Shown here one piece after another: positions 7,701-14,079 of a DNA stretch of 16,638 bases. Source of the stretch: CAZRRV01 sp964602735 (GTDB taxonomy: Bacteria > Bacillota > Clostridia > Oscillospirales > Acutalibacteraceae); NCBI GenBank assembly GCA_964602735.1, contig CAZRRV010000034.1, positions 1 to 16,638 on the forward strand, given 5' to 3'. The position numbers were made by a program, and so were the translations under genes. Within the stretch, counting starts at the first letter, position 1. Every line of letters starts with the position of its first letter. Below the pieces are notes generated by a model. The model worked only from the letters and a program-made list of their open reading frames with translations, ran no database searches and had not been told where the DNA came from.

Positions 7701-9748
7701 CGGGCAACGAGACGAAGAACGGCCGCGGAGGAGCGGTGTATGTCGCGAACGGAATATTCAAGGCGAATAACTGCCGTTTCACCGGCAATCATGCCGCAAA
7801 GGGTGTCGCGGGTGCGTTCTTTATCGATAAAAACGGAGAGGTGCAAACCGAAAGCTGTGAAATAACCGGTAATTATTTCGAAGCCGATTCCGGGCAGGGC
7901 GGAGCGGTTGAAATCTTCGGCGGAAAATATTCCGACAACGGTTCGACGTTTAAGGAGAACCATACGGGTACGGAGAACAATAAAGAAAAAGCGACAGGTC
8001 AGAACGGCGGCGCGATGCATATCGCTCCCGACTCCGAAGTTCACCTCGACGGCACATCGTTTATCGGCAACTACACTCTCGGCGAGGGTGCCGGCGGCGC
8101 GGCTATCCGCATAAATTCGGCTGTTTTCACGGGGCATAATCTCACTTTTTCCGGCAACCATACCGCCGAGAAAGCCTGGGGCGGCGCCGTTTCCGTCTGC
8201 GGCGGGGGAGCCAGCACGAACCCCGGCAAAATCGAACTTACGGCCGATCCCGGCAAAGGCAAATTCGAGAACAATTACGCTTATTACGGCGGCGGAGCCG
8301 TCGATGTATCATACGATGCCGCCAAACTGAATATTACATTAAGCATTAGCGGGTATACATTTACGGCCAACGAGGCTAAAAACGGCTCCGGGGGAGCGAT
8401 TTGCGTAGTAAACGGCAGCAGCGTTACCCTTGTGAACTGCGGCTTCAAAGAAAACACCGCTTCGGCTGACGGCGGAGCACTCTCGGTACAAACGAACGGA
8501 GGAACCGTTACCCTGAAAAAAGACGGTGACGGCGATACTCCCGCTTTTACCGGCAATCACGCGGTAAACGGCGGCGCGATTAACTTTGGGGCCGGAACGC
8601 TTACCGTAACCGGCTACGATTTCGGGGTAAGCGACGGCGGCGATGAGACCGACGCGAACTATGCCGAAACATGTGGCGGAGCGGTATTTTTGAGAAATCT
8701 GGACGTCCTCCCGCAACCTTTGCACACGGTAAAATTTACAGGCTGTCTGTTCGGCGGCAACCATTCGGTATCTTCGGCGGGCGCGGTATTTTGCGGCACA
8801 TACCAGAGTTTCGGTACCGATACCTGTACAATCAAAGGCAATTACATTACCGGCAACGCCGAGGGCGGCGCGGTGTGCATCAGCAATAACGGGAGCTATA
8901 CCGATACGGGATCAACCTTTGACGGGAATCACACCCCGTCAAACGGCGGAGCCGTTAAAGCGAACAATTATACAACGTTAAACTTAACCGGCACAACCTT
9001 TAAGGAGAATAGGAGCACGGGCGACGGCGCGGCAATCCGAATGAATGCGGCGGCCCTTACCGGCGACAATCTGGTATTTACCGGCAATCAGTCCGGCGGC
9101 AGCGGCGGGGCGTTATCCGCGGCGGGGGGCGGCAACGAGAACAACCCGGCGGCGAAAATAACGCTTACCCGAACCGATGTTAATAAGCCGGCGGAATTCA
9201 GTGATAACTGCGGAACCCAGGGCGGCGCAATTTATCAGGACAAGCAGCTTCCGGTTGAAATTACGGGTTATACGTTTACCGGAAATTATGCGACAACCAA
9301 CCACGGCGGAGCCATATTGCTTCAGGCTAACAAAATGACCCTGACCGATTGCGAATTCGTCGGGAACCATTCCGGTCGGAGCGGCGGCGCAATAGCCGCC
9401 CGAAATGCGGGCACGCAGCTTTTGATTTACCGCACGCCTTTCAAAAACAACTATGCGAATGACACAGAAAGCGGAAAGGGCACCGGCGGAGCAATTTGGA
9501 TGACGGGTGCCAGCGTAACGCTGACGGGCAAATCGGCAACCGAAAAAACCGAAATAAGCGGCAACCGCGCGTATTTTAACGGAGGCGCTATTTGCGCGGC
9601 GCCCGGCGGAGAACTTAATATCTCGAATTATAAATTCAGCGGCAACACGGTTACTGACGGCCAAAGAAATACCGCTTATATTCAGGGTGGTCAAGATAGT
9701 GTCCCCGGTACAAGGACAGGCAACGATGGTTGGATAGATAACGGTTAA
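4760..9748 (+). CDS. Giant membrane-anchored right-handed beta-helix protein with Pmp-like GGAI/FxxN repeats
   Basis: This 1662-residue protein is predicted to be extracellular and tethered by its N-terminus. Basic residues at 13-18 precede one hydrophobic segment (about 19-41, an uncleaved signal anchor), followed by a Pro/Glu-rich stalk (about 43-112). Residues 113-525 form a pectin-lyase-like beta-helix of short SGTF/GGTF-type coils. From about 530 to the end, roughly three dozen GGA[I/V/L/M] motifs alternate with FxxN motifs (FTGN, FKEN, FEKN, FSNN). This pairing defines chlamydial polymorphic membrane proteins and related adhesins. No LPXTG signal, S-layer domain, autotransporter barrel or dockerin is visible. 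No catalytic residues of a polysaccharide lyase are identifiable, so adhesion or glycan binding is likelier than enzymatic activity. The ATG at 4760 has AAGGAGATG upstream. It is the last gene of the transporter unit. Confidence 0.88.
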   Translation: MAEIEKNGNGTEKNRKKKIIAIVTAAVALCLVVAVVLFLLLRPGDDDGTVVTSSGVSEPGAAEPEVPETPVPEAPNDPETPDNLDLPEIPDVPEKPEEPEVPPENADAADEATLRELLLYDGKITINLTGDVTVGAPFIVNGTKMLTGGKTLSYLSAGMANEYILDVSEGSTLIFDGPTLNGSYRGNGIRIGEGGTLSFLSGTIKETAYCHVNGDKSVITVKGGTFTEGQRGIIVSGDSKVYIESGTFTDFDDANVTVGTGGYCSITGDPVFNAGDLGMYNNAILNFAEGTNAEVHGGTFNGGSPRGNQRIGIWSCGKLTVSPPEGVDYFEIANFGFNGIRYSRGADITLSHVYIHDTRMAIEGNDKGIECKLSVSDSKIENVDGGIYIAGSENKVTLTNFTVKGTVNNGVDIHEYGTILTANNCTFEDVKGCAVYVTGNPDAELKANCTYNNLTVKNCNQALCSRKGSILTVNGGTVEGCDVSSSTLEKGELHTSNVLFQNNYSGDGPLKDGVPQGAEGGVLNITHYGIYTDNGSRFIGNKASTNGGALKINDNAVVTLTGTEFTDNISEWSGGAIRVNGSTLNGRNLIFNHNIANGGDGGGAIAAAGGAGTISGSVTLTSDDPAKYKFTNNESYQAGAIVVCLEDSFNITGYEFSNNKCWSYGGGAIQVQKNVFTLNDCVFKENEAGMYGGAIAVRNAGTRLVVNGTDFTGNTAKTLGGAVYGDKGAAISMTGKSGQEKSRISCEAVEGAGAVYLDDAKADITDYILSENSATGASGRGGALWCKNGGKFDVTGCVISDNKADCSGAAYIDTASEMTTENCEITGNYCTATTQGGAVTVIGKYTDTDSIFKGNHTSSNGGAMQIFVDAVVDLTGTTFEKNYTDGSENSSSGGAIRMNSAKVTGRNLKFIGNYTGTIGYGGAISVCGGSATAEPGYLKLTADAGQGKFENNYSSLAGGAIDVTFQDPLEIGIEITGYDFTGNETKNGRGGAVYVANGIFKANNCRFTGNHAAKGVAGAFFIDKNGEVQTESCEITGNYFEADSGQGGAVEIFGGKYSDNGSTFKENHTGTENNKEKATGQNGGAMHIAPDSEVHLDGTSFIGNYTLGEGAGGAAIRINSAVFTGHNLTFSGNHTAEKAWGGAVSVCGGGASTNPGKIELTADPGKGKFENNYAYYGGGAVDVSYDAAKLNITLSISGYTFTANEAKNGSGGAICVVNGSSVTLVNCGFKENTASADGGALSVQTNGGTVTLKKDGDGDTPAFTGNHAVNGGAINFGAGTLTVTGYDFGVSDGGDETDANYAETCGGAVFLRNLDVLPQPLHTVKFTGCLFGGNHSVSSAGAVFCGTYQSFGTDTCTIKGNYITGNAEGGAVCISNNGSYTDTGSTFDGNHTPSNGGAVKANNYTTLNLTGTTFKENRSTGDGAAIRMNAAALTGDNLVFTGNQSGGSGGALSAAGGGNENNPAAKITLTRTDVNKPAEFSDNCGTQGGAIYQDKQLPVEITGYTFTGNYATTNHGGAILLQANKMTLTDCEFVGNHSGRSGGAIAARNAGTQLLIYRTPFKNNYANDTESGKGTGGAIWMTGASVTLTGKSATEKTEISGNRAYFNGGAICAAPGGELNISNYKFSGNTVTDGQRNTAYIQGGQDSVPGTRTGNDGWIDNG
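6341..9745 (+). repeat. Four long-period protein modules inside the beta-helix gene
   Basis: On top of the short coil repeats, a longer module recurs four times. Each copy opens with a Y[T/S]D..S.F..N motif, at Tyr531 (about 6350), Tyr845 (about 7292), Tyr1057 (about 7928) and Tyr1380 (about 8897). It continues with NGGA, then LTGT.F (LDGT.F in the third), then a [G/A]AIR.N segment, a .G.NL.F..N segment and a glycine-rich GGA turn. The second and third copies also share KFENNY followed by GGA[I/V]DV. Spacings between openings are about 314, 212 and 323 residues. This suggests duplication of large internal blocks followed by divergence. DNA identity between copies is visibly imperfect. Confidence 0.7.
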
Positions 9749-9781
9749 CGGGGATTGTCCGTAAATTTTCGGGCATACAAA

Positions 9782-9815
9782 TCCGCGTGCCCGGGTTGCT
9801 ACCCGGGCACGCGGA
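9782..9815 (+). terminator. Strong hairpin terminator after the beta-helix gene
   Basis: A perfect 15-bp GC-rich inverted repeat (9782-9796 and 9801-9815) with a 4-base loop TGCT lies 33 bases past the stop codon of the giant gene. It is followed by ATGTTTTCATATTT, a moderate T-rich tail. It sits between two convergent genes and, being symmetrical, could stop transcription from either side. Confidence 0.8.
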
Positions 9816-9829
9816 ATGTTTTCATATTT

Positions 9830-9849
9830 CGGCGGCTGTAACGCCGCCG
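9830..9849. terminator. Second small hairpin in the convergent intergenic region
   Basis: CGGCGGC (9830-9836) and GCCGCCG (9843-9849) can pair around a 6-base loop. On the minus strand the hairpin is followed by GAAATATGAAAAC, so it has no T-run in that direction. On the plus strand ATAAAACC follows, again without a T-run. It may assist termination of the minus-strand metalloprotease gene, but the evidence is weak. Confidence 0.3.
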
Positions 9850-9935
9850 TATAAAACCGTAACCCCTACGATGTTTGCGCTTTTATTGCGGGTATATCGG
9901 TAAAATGCTTTGCTTACGGGCGTGCGCCGCTTTTG

Positions 9936-10637
9936 CTATCTGTTGTTTGAATTGTTGCGAAAGCGCGAAAGATAGTAGAATATCTGCAGGCAGGATGTGA
10001 GCAGCGAGGCCACATAAGTCATCGCGGCGGCGGTTAAAACTTTTTTTGCGCCTTTCTGTTCCTCACCGGTAAGTATGCCGTACTGCGATATAATCGAAAG
10101 CGCGCGGCGCGAGGCGTTAAATTCCACCGGCAGTGTAACAAGCTGGAACACGGCGACAAGCGAAAACGCCGCTATCCCCGCGAGATAGAGCACAGGAATA
10201 TTAAACAGCAGCCCTATAAGCATTAAATACGGCGAAATTCCCGAGCCGAAATTGCATATCGGAAGTATCGCCGAACGAATTTTAATCGGGAAGTACCCTG
10301 TGGCGTGCTGTATCGCGTGCCCGACTTCGTGTGCGGCCACGCCGACGGCGCCGATGGTATCGGAGCCGTACACCGGCTGCGACAACCCCACGGTGTTCGA
10401 TCGCGGATCGTAACGGTCGGTAAGCGAACCCTGCACGCGTATAACTTTAACCGAGTTTATGCCTTTCAGGCGCAGTATGCGGTCGGCCGCCTCCGCGGCT
10501 GTAACTCTCGACGCGGTCTCTATCCTGTTGTATTTGCCGAATGTTGTTTTCACCGCAATCTGGGCGATTGCCGCCAGTATAAGCGCGGGCAGCATATACA
10601 CAAGGTAGCGTAAGTATCCGTATCCTATAAAGGGCAT
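9936..10637 (-). CDS. YugP-family membrane zinc metallopeptidase
   Basis: This 233-residue protein matches the neutral zinc metallopeptidase family of Bacillus YugP (Zn_peptidase_2). The zinc-binding HEVGH motif has His103, Glu104 and His107 and is followed by AIQHATGY, as in this family. There is a hydrophobic segment at about 9-29, and two or more follow the active site (about 135-170, and one near the C-terminus with SLLTSCLQIFYYL). The active site is therefore membrane-associated. The conserved LPVEFNASRRAL stretch is also present. The start at 10637 has GGGAGG upstream. An in-frame ATG at 10706 would overlap the repressor gene and adds only polar residues, so I rejected it. It lies 17 bases downstream of the S24 repressor gene in the same operon. 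The physiological substrate of YugP proteins is not established. Confidence 0.9.
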   Translation of the reverse strand: MPFIGYGYLRYLVYMLPALILAAIAQIAVKTTFGKYNRIETASRVTAAEAADRILRLKGINSVKVIRVQGSLTDRYDPRSNTVGLSQPVYGSDTIGAVGVAAHEVGHAIQHATGYFPIKIRSAILPICNFGSGISPYLMLIGLLFNIPVLYLAGIAAFSLVAVFQLVTLPVEFNASRRALSIISQYGILTGEEQKGAKKVLTAAAMTYVASLLTSCLQIFYYLSRFRNNSNNR

Positions 10638-10654
10638 TTTTCGGGCCTCCCGCG

Positions 10655-11341
10655 TCAGTCGTTTACTTCTCGCAATACCATTTTCGGCACGCCGAGAATT
10701 TTGCACTGTTCCAGTTCTTCCCCCTCGATAGTGAGGGGAGGGTAGTTCGGGTTAATCGGGATAAGCCGCAGCCGGTTCCTGCCGCGGTTATATTCGACAC
10801 GTTTGAGCGTCGCCTTGTCGTTTTCGTATACAACGGCGCAAATCTGCCCGCTTCTCGTTGCGGTATTCTGTCTGCGTATAAGCACGAGATCGCCCTCGAT
10901 GTAAAGCGGGTACATACTGTCGCCGGTTATCTGCAGAACAAAGAACTCCGACGGGTCTCTCCCTTTCAAATATGTCTGCGGGATGCTTACGGTGTCTCCC
11001 GTCTGTTCCGCGTCGGCGTAACTGTCGTAACCGGCGGCTATGCTGCCGAGGACGGGAAACGAGGCGATTTTTTCCGAATATCCGTTTTTGGGCTCCGTAC
11101 GCGCCACGGTGCGCCGCGCGTCTTTCTCGCCGCGCAGCCAGTCGGGATTTACGTTAAAAAGCTCCGCGAGGGCGTTTACGGCCGTCATTTTCGGCGATAT
11201 AATGCCGTTCTGGTAACGGCTTATGGTGCCGGGGGAAAGCGAGAGTCTGTCGGCCAGGGTGTAGGTGGTCTCGTTCGAGTTCGCCAGCAGTTCCGAGAAC
11301 CTTTCGGCGAACAGATTTACATCAACACTCTGTTTGCTCAT
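10655..11341 (-). CDS. XRE/S24 self-cleaving-type transcriptional repressor
   Basis: This 228-residue protein has an N-terminal XRE/Cro helix-turn-helix (about residues 8-70, with TLADRLSLSPGTISRYQNG at 28-46) and a C-terminal S24 LexA/CI-like peptidase domain. The catalytic Ser142 (GDSMYP) and Lys180 (ATLKRV) are present at the usual spacing of 38. A probable scissile Ala103-Gly104 bond lies in SIAAGYD. It should therefore repress as a dimer and inactivate itself when RecA is activated by DNA damage. This is a family inference. It is not LexA itself, because the DNA-binding part is XRE rather than the LexA winged helix. The ATG has AAGGAGA (11351-11357) upstream. No other phage genes are nearby, so it looks like a chromosomal stress regulator, and it probably controls its own operon with the downstream YugP protease. 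Confidence 0.9.
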   Translation of the reverse strand: MSKQSVDVNLFAERFSELLANSNETTYTLADRLSLSPGTISRYQNGIISPKMTAVNALAELFNVNPDWLRGEKDARRTVARTEPKNGYSEKIASFPVLGSIAAGYDSYADAEQTGDTVSIPQTYLKGRDPSEFFVLQITGDSMYPLYIEGDLVLIRRQNTATRSGQICAVVYENDKATLKRVEYNRGRNRLRLIPINPNYPPLTIEGEELEQCKILGVPKMVLREVND

Positions 11342-11375
11342 GAATTTTTTTCTCCTTAATACCGTTTATGCAGAT

Positions 11376-11404
11376 ATTATACTCCCGCTGTTTGCGTTAT
11401 GCAA
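11376..11404 (-). promoter_or_regulatory. Promoter of the S24 repressor-YugP operon
   Basis: On the minus strand TATAAT (plus-strand 11376-11381) is a perfect -10 box. TTGCAT (plus-strand 11399-11404) is a partial -35 box, with a spacer of exactly 17 bases. It lies 35 bases upstream of the repressor start codon. Confidence 0.75.
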
Positions 11405-11455
11405 TATTTATTTTTTACGGCAATATCGGAACCCCGGCGTACTATGTTTGAATTT

Positions 11456-11500
11456 ACGCGAATATGCGCGTTAAAGCGAAGAGATTATATACCCGGGTAT
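11456..11500. promoter_or_regulatory. Palindromes between repressor and aroE, possible operators
   Basis: Two dyads lie in the divergent intergenic region. ACGCG-N6-CGCGT (11456-11471) is centred in AT-rich DNA, and ATACCCGGGTAT (11489-11500) is a perfect 12-bp palindrome. XRE-type dimers bind such sites. The two dyads are not copies of each other, and neither overlaps the identified -35/-10 boxes, so assignment to the S24 repressor is only a suggestion. Confidence 0.3.
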
Positions 11501-11523
11501 GGGCGTTTGACTGAAAAAGATAT

Positions 11524-11552
11524 TTGCAACCGCGTCGGGTTTATGCTAATAT
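11524..11552 (+). promoter_or_regulatory. Promoter of aroE-aroK
   Basis: TTGCAA (11524-11529) and TAATAT (11547-11552) each match the sigma-A consensus at four of six positions, with an optimal 17-base spacer. The predicted start of transcription leaves a leader of about 30 bases before the GTG start of aroE. Confidence 0.6.
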
Positions 11553-11587
11553 TATGGCAGACAGTTTTACGGAAAGCGTGAACAGAT

Positions 11588-12454
11588 GTGACCGAAAATT
11601 ATGCCGTTATCGGCTGCCCGATAGGGCACACGATGTCTCCTTTTATTCATAAAAGACTTTTTGCACTTTCGCTCCGTCCGGCGGATTATACCGCTATCGA
11701 AATTTCTCCCGAAGAACTGGCCGGGCGCGTAGCCGGGCTTTTCGCTCTGAGCGGTTTCAACGTTACAGTTCCGCACAAGCGCAGCATTATTCCGTATCTG
11801 GATTCTCTCGATTCCCGCGCGTCGCTTTACGGCGCGGTAAACACCGTTTCCTGCGGGGGAAAAAACATCGGCTACAATACCGACGGTTACGGGTTTCTCG
11901 CCGCGTTAAAGCTGTCTCAAATCGAACTTTGCGGCAGTATACTGCTTTGCGGCGCCGGCGGCGCCGCCCGTATGATGGCTTTTGAGGCGGCGCTTGCGGG
12001 TTGCCGTTTAACATTGGCTGTCCGTGAAGATGATATTCCCGCCGCGACCCTTTTGGCCGGGGAAATACGCGGCAAAGTGCCGAACGCCGGCGTAAGGATC
12101 GTTACGCTTGGGGGTTTAGGCGCCGATTCGGGGCATTACGAACTGCTCGCCAACGCCACGCCGCTCGGAATGTACCCCGAAATAAACGGGTGCGCGGTCG
12201 GCCCCGAAACGGTCGATCGATGCGACGCGGTTTTCGACGCGGTTTATAACCCGCGGGAAACCGTTTTGCTGAAAACGGCGGGGAAACTCGGCAAAAAGTG
12301 CGCCGGAGGGTTGCCGATGCTTGTGTGGCAGGCGGCTCGGGCGCATGAAATATGGTACGGCGCGTCGTTTGCCGCCGATGACCTTTTGCCCGTAACGCGC
12401 GATACCGAACTCGAACTCGACCGCGTTTTCCGGCGGGGGAGGGACACGGAATAA
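11588..12454 (+). CDS. aroE: Shikimate dehydrogenase (NADP+)
   Basis: This 288-residue cytoplasmic enzyme reduces 3-dehydroshikimate to shikimate with NADPH in the chorismate pathway. The substrate-binding N-terminus reads GCPIGHTMSPFIHK; the usual SxS pair is here Thr-x-Ser. The catalytic Lys64 lies in TVPHKR and Asp99 in NTDGYG. A Rossmann nucleotide loop GAGGAAR starts at residue 122. The C-terminal NATPLGMYP, DAVYNPRET and GLPMLVWQA motifs are all present, and the length is standard. Translation starts at a GTG (11588), preceded by only a weak GGAAAG. An out-of-frame ATG at 11586 reads straight into a stop (ATGTGA). These features suggest modest expression. The stop codon abuts the aroK start with no gap, which indicates translational coupling. 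Confidence 0.95.
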   Translation: MTENYAVIGCPIGHTMSPFIHKRLFALSLRPADYTAIEISPEELAGRVAGLFALSGFNVTVPHKRSIIPYLDSLDSRASLYGAVNTVSCGGKNIGYNTDGYGFLAALKLSQIELCGSILLCGAGGAARMMAFEAALAGCRLTLAVREDDIPAATLLAGEIRGKVPNAGVRIVTLGGLGADSGHYELLANATPLGMYPEINGCAVGPETVDRCDAVFDAVYNPRETVLLKTAGKLGKKCAGGLPMLVWQAARAHEIWYGASFAADDLLPVTRDTELELDRVFRRGRDTE

Positions 12455-12952
12455 ATGAATATCGTCCTTTGCGGATTTATGGGTTGCGGGAAAACCACCT
12501 GCGGTGAATTGCTTTCGGCGCGGCTGGGCTACCCGTTTATCGATACCGACGCGTATATCGAACGGAAGACGGGCAGAAAGATAAGCGACATCTTCGCCGT
12601 TGACGGTGAGCCGGCCTTCCGGCTTTTGGAGCGGGAAACCTGCGCTGCGCTCGCGGGCGGAGACAGATCCGTAATCGCCACCGGCGGCGGCGCTCTTTGC
12701 GACGGCGCGAATGTTTCCGCGTTGCGTAAATCATCTCTGATTTTTTTCCTCGACGCGCCGCTCGAAGTGTTGCTCGAACGGTTGCGCGGCGATGAAACGC
12801 GGCCGCTTTTGCGCTCCGAAAATCTTGAGGAGCTTTACGCCAAACGCGTTCCGCTTTATAAAGCCGCCGCCGATTATGTTATCGACGGTTCGGGCTCCCC
12901 TTATTCTACGGTAGAGGCCGTTCTCGCGAAATTCGGCGGGGCGGAGCGCTGA
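12455..12952 (+). CDS. aroK: Shikimate kinase
   Basis: This 165-residue kinase phosphorylates shikimate to shikimate 3-phosphate using ATP, the step directly after AroE. The Walker A loop GFMGCGKTT occupies residues 7-15, and the shikimate-binding DTD motif is at 30-32. The FR.LE segment is followed by an ATGGGA glycine-rich loop. The lid region carries RPLLR, with the conserved arginine that contacts ATP. Its size is typical of bacterial AroK/AroL. The ATG immediately follows the aroE TAA (12452-12454), and GGGGAGG (12436-12442) lies inside the end of aroE. The pair is therefore one operon with coupled translation. Confidence 0.95.
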   Translation: MNIVLCGFMGCGKTTCGELLSARLGYPFIDTDAYIERKTGRKISDIFAVDGEPAFRLLERETCAALAGGDRSVIATGGGALCDGANVSALRKSSLIFFLDAPLEVLLERLRGDETRPLLRSENLEELYAKRVPLYKAAADYVIDGSGSPYSTVEAVLAKFGGAER

Positions 12953-13037
12953 CGGCTCGTCTGTTTCCCGTGAAATAATCCGGCTGTTTTTACAGGTTTT
13001 TAGCGGTTAAAAACGGCGTTATGCCGGTTTGAGAGGC

Positions 13038-13089
13038 GGAAAATTTTTCTTACGGCGGCATTTGCCGACGAAAAATCGAAAAATTTTCT
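13038..13089. repeat. Two-tier inverted repeat, probable structured 3' end
   Basis: An outer perfect 11-bp inverted repeat, GAAAATTTTTC (13039-13049) and GAAAAATTTTC (13078-13088), encloses an inner GC hairpin CGGCA/TGCCG (13056-13060 and 13063-13067). Read as RNA it would be a long stem with a GC cap. It could be a transcription terminator or RNA-stabilising end for aroEK, or a protein-binding dyad upstream of divIC. Confidence 0.5.
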
Positions 13090-13118
13090 CAAATTCACAA
13101 AAAAATATAAAAAAAGGC

Positions 13119-13148
13119 TTGAAAATCATATTTATTTTCGAGTATAAT
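13119..13148 (+). promoter_or_regulatory. Promoter of divIC-yabR
   Basis: TTGAAA (13119-13124, five of six consensus bases) and a perfect TATAAT (13143-13148) are separated by 18 bases in an AT-rich context. It lies 61 bases upstream of the divIC start codon. Confidence 0.8.
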
Positions 13149-13209
13149 AATTTTGTAATATTTACATTGATTAAATTGATATTGAAAGCGTTCGTTTTCG
13201 GAGCAGATA

Positions 13210-13512
13210 ATGAAAAAAAACAGAAAAAATCCGCGCAATAAGGCTGTAAGTATCTTTTTGAGGCTCGCGTTGCTTGTCTTTTCGGTTTATGTGCTTTTCT
13301 CTATCGGGAATCTTCAAATTCAGCTTAACGAAGGCAGAAAAGAGCTCAACCGCCTGAATCAGGTTAAAACCGAGAAAACCCGGAAGATAAACGAGCTTAT
13401 GAATTTACTCGACAGCGGCACCGAGGCCGATTTTATCGAGAAAGCCGCGAGAGAGCGTTTGGGATATGTTTATTCCGATGAGAAAATATACGAGGATTTA
13501 TCCGGCAACTGA
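13210..13512 (+). CDS. divIC: Septum formation initiator, DivIC/FtsL family
   Basis: This 100-residue single-pass membrane protein belongs to the divisome. A basic N-terminus (residues 1-11) is followed by a transmembrane helix at about 13-32 and an extracellular coiled coil at about 34-67. The family C-terminal motif EKAARERLGYV follows, with a short acidic tail. In Firmicutes DivIC works with FtsL and DivIB to assemble the septal peptidoglycan machinery. The ATG at 13210 has GGAG about eight bases upstream. It is followed after 22 bases by an S1-domain gene, the same divIC-yabR order as in Bacillus, which supports DivIC over FtsL. Confidence 0.88.
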   Translation: MKKNRKNPRNKAVSIFLRLALLVFSVYVLFSIGNLQIQLNEGRKELNRLNQVKTEKTRKINELMNLLDSGTEADFIEKAARERLGYVYSDEKIYEDLSGN

Positions 13513-13534
13513 AAATTAGGGGGAAAAGCTGTTT

Positions 13535-14008
13535 ATGCAGGATATTGAAGTCGGGCAGATTGTAGAGGGCAAAGTCACCGGTATCACCAATTTCGGCGCG
13601 TTTGTCGATCTGGGTGACGGCAAATCGGGAATGGTTCATATTTCCGAGGTGGCTGTGTCTTTTGTAAACAATATTCGCGACTTTTTAACCGAAGGCGATA
13701 CTGTTCGGGCGAAGGTGATTTCCGTAGGCGAGAACGGGAAGATAGCTCTCAGCATAAAAAAAGCCGTCGCTCCCGAGCCGCGGAAACAACAGTTCAAGCC
13801 GAAGAACGACCGGCAGAACCGCCGCCCGAGAACCGTTTCGTCCGATAACGGTAATTTCACCGGGTACGGGTTCGGCGCGGATAAGTCGGGTTCCGATTCG
13901 TTTGAGGAAATGATGAACCGTTTCAAGCAGAACAGTGAAGATAAGTTTTCCGATCTGAAACGGAAAAACAGCGAAATGCGCAGAACGAAACGCGGCGCAT
14001 TCAAATAA
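13535..14008 (+). CDS. yabR: S1-domain RNA-binding protein, YabR-like
   Basis: This 157-residue protein has one N-terminal S1/OB-fold domain (about residues 1-75) with the signatures GQIVEGKVTGITNFGAFVDL, GMVHISEV, V.AKVISV and GKIALSIKKA. The remainder (about 78-157) is a charged, basic, low-complexity tail with many Lys, Arg, Asn and Ser, likely disordered and nucleic-acid binding. S1 proteins of this class associate with ribosomes or RNA. The ATG at 13535 follows GGGGGA at about ten bases. It lies directly downstream of divIC, as yabR does in Bacillus. The specific RNA target is unknown. Confidence 0.88.
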   Translation: MQDIEVGQIVEGKVTGITNFGAFVDLGDGKSGMVHISEVAVSFVNNIRDFLTEGDTVRAKVISVGENGKIALSIKKAVAPEPRKQQFKPKNDRQNRRPRTVSSDNGNFTGYGFGADKSGSDSFEEMMNRFKQNSEDKFSDLKRKNSEMRRTKRGAFK

Positions 14009-14079
14009 CTGTTCCCGGGATTGTTTCTGTTTACGGGCGGTTGTGTGCCGAACCGTTAAGGTTGACGTATAAAAAACAT

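Larger units (their letters stand above)
12953..13209 (+). other. Hairpin-rich intergenic region between aroK and divIC
   Basis: No gene is visible here. The left part holds several adjoining weak hairpins: CTGT/ACAG (12984-12995), GTTTTTA/TAAAAAC (12996-13014) and CGGC/GCCG (13014-13026). None is a classical GC-stem plus T-run terminator. The middle holds a longer two-tier inverted repeat, listed separately. The right part (13089-13200) is very AT-rich and carries the divIC promoter. Confidence 0.6.

Noticed and set aside
4760..9748. Autotransporter or sortase-anchored cell-wall protein
   Set aside because: There is no C-terminal barrel, LPXTG motif or charged tail. The only anchor visible is the N-terminal hydrophobic segment.
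4760..9748. CRISPR array or direct DNA repeats in the repetitive gene
   Set aside because: The repeats are protein-level coils with variable DNA and an open frame throughout. There are no regular identical repeats with unique spacers.
9749..9935. A tRNA or small RNA gene in the convergent gap
   Set aside because: Only hairpins are visible. There is no cloverleaf, no CCA end and no promoter.
10655..11341. Canonical LexA
   Set aside because: The DNA-binding domain is XRE/Cro-like and no standard Gram-positive SOS box is seen near its promoter.
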